A stretch of DNA of 13,087 nt from JBFIHF01 sp964411125. GTDB taxonomy: Bacteria > Myxococcota_A > Bradymonadia > Bradymonadales > Bradymonadaceae. The position numbers were made by a program, and so were the translations under genes. Position 1 is the first letter of the stretch, and every line of letters begins with the position of its first letter. Below the pieces are notes generated by a model. It saw nothing but the letters and a program-made list of their open reading frames with translations, was not told where the DNA came from and did not search any database. Below are positions 12,637 to 13,087 of the stretch, in pieces. Location of the stretch: contig CAYPJU010000118.1 in assembly GCA_964411125.1 (NCBI GenBank), forward strand, positions 1 through 13,087, written 5' to 3'.

Positions 12637-13087
12637 GTGCACCTACCGAAACTCATAGCGCTGCTCGTCCTCGCGCTCGCAACCGCTTGCGATCCACCCA
12701 CCGCGGAGCCCGAGTCGCCGCTTCGCGACTGCCGACTGGTCGGTGGGCTGGCGGCAAAGTGCGGGACGGTGACGGTCCCCGAAGACCGGACGAACCCGGA
12801 CGGCAAGAAGATCGCGCTGCGCGTCGCCGTCGTCCCCTCCTTCGCGCGCGTTCCCGAACCCGACCCGCTGTTTCTCCTCGTCGGTGGCCCCGGCCAGTCC
12901 GCCACGCATTCGGGCGCCCCGATGGCGCAGCTCTTCCGCGACGTACGGAAGAAGCGCGACATCGTGCTGGTCGATCAACGCGGTACCGGCGAATCCAACG
13001 CGCTGAAGTGCGACCTGGACGATGGCGACTCCCTCGCCGAGATGCTCGACAGCGAGTTCGACCCGACCGAGGTCGCCGAGTGCGCCC
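12637..13087 (+). CDS. Secreted alpha/beta hydrolase, TAP/prolyl-aminopeptidase-like (N-terminal part)
   Basis: The open frame starts at GTG 12637 and is still open at the window end (150 complete codons visible). The N-terminus is a lipoprotein-like signal (MHLPKLIALLVLALATA|C). It is followed by LRDCRLVGGLAAKCGTVTVP and EDRTNPDGKKIALRVAVVPS, typical of the start of tripeptidyl/prolyl aminopeptidase-like hydrolases. LFLLVGGPGQSA is the oxyanion-hole GGPG motif and IVLVDQRGTGES the DQRGTG-x-S motif of that family. The nucleophile Ser and other catalytic residues would lie beyond the window. An in-frame TGA at 12610 limits the start to this GTG; the ATG at 12629 is in another frame. No clear ribosome site is visible. 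The likely substrate is a peptide or ester in the periplasm. Confidence 0.85.
   Translation, partial: MHLPKLIALLVLALATACDPPTAEPESPLRDCRLVGGLAAKCGTVTVPEDRTNPDGKKIALRVAVVPSFARVPEPDPLFLLVGGPGQSATHSGAPMAQLFRDVRKKRDIVLVDQRGTGESNALKCDLDDGDSLAEMLDSEFDPTEVAECA

Noticed and set aside
11382..12962. Minus-strand open frame of about 526 codons
   Set aside because: It is antisense to the clearly recognised OmpA-family gene and to the hydrolase start, with shadow composition.
12643..12978. Minus-strand open frame opposite the hydrolase
   Set aside because: The plus strand encodes recognisable signal-peptide, GGPG and DQRGTG motifs; the minus frame has none.

Overview
The window reads as high-GC Gram-negative chromosome, most likely Myxococcota or a related deltaproteobacterial-type lineage. 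This placement is an inference from the strong G/C third-position bias, the number of predicted lipoproteins, and the pairing of a DUF4398 lipoprotein with an OmpA-like protein; no rRNA or marker gene is present to confirm it.

Layout. Positions 65-8131 (minus strand) hold one seven-gene operon for energised outer-membrane uptake. In transcription order it encodes a DUF3450 periplasmic coiled-coil protein, a long TtpC-type ExbB, a short ExbB, ExbD, TonB, a TPR protein and a large TonB-dependent receptor. All six junctions overlap by 1 or 4 bases, and two genes start with GTG or TTG, so translational coupling is likely throughout. The set matches the TonB2/TtpC-type system known from marine gammaproteobacteria, with its own receptor as the last gene. 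Upstream on the same strand lie a small Cys-rich lipoprotein (8617-9147) and a large acidic parallel beta-helix lipoprotein (9339-10646). On the plus strand follow a DUF4398 lipoprotein and an OmpA-family lipoprotein (11077-12422), then an array of 33-bp hairpin repeats, then the start of a secreted TAP-like alpha/beta hydrolase that runs off the window end.

Most interesting points. (1) The promoter regions of the TonB operon and of the beta-helix gene share the same architecture: three [G/T]TC[A/G]C half-sites at exact 11-bp spacing, then 21 bp, then a TTA[G/T]AGTC -10 region. This is the geometry of PhoB-type direct-repeat operators and joins the two loci into one putative regulon. The joint hypothesis is a co-regulated, possibly phosphate-starvation-linked, uptake module in which the acidic beta-helix lipoprotein works with the receptor. 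(2) A 142-bp palindromic element made of two small hairpins per arm sits in frame inside the signal-peptide region of the TPR gene. It adds about 48 residues to the N-region and places a large hairpin just after the start codon in the operon mRNA. (3) Tandem 33-bp hairpin repeats follow the OmpA gene. Function assignments come from recognisable motifs; substrate and regulator are inferred and untested.
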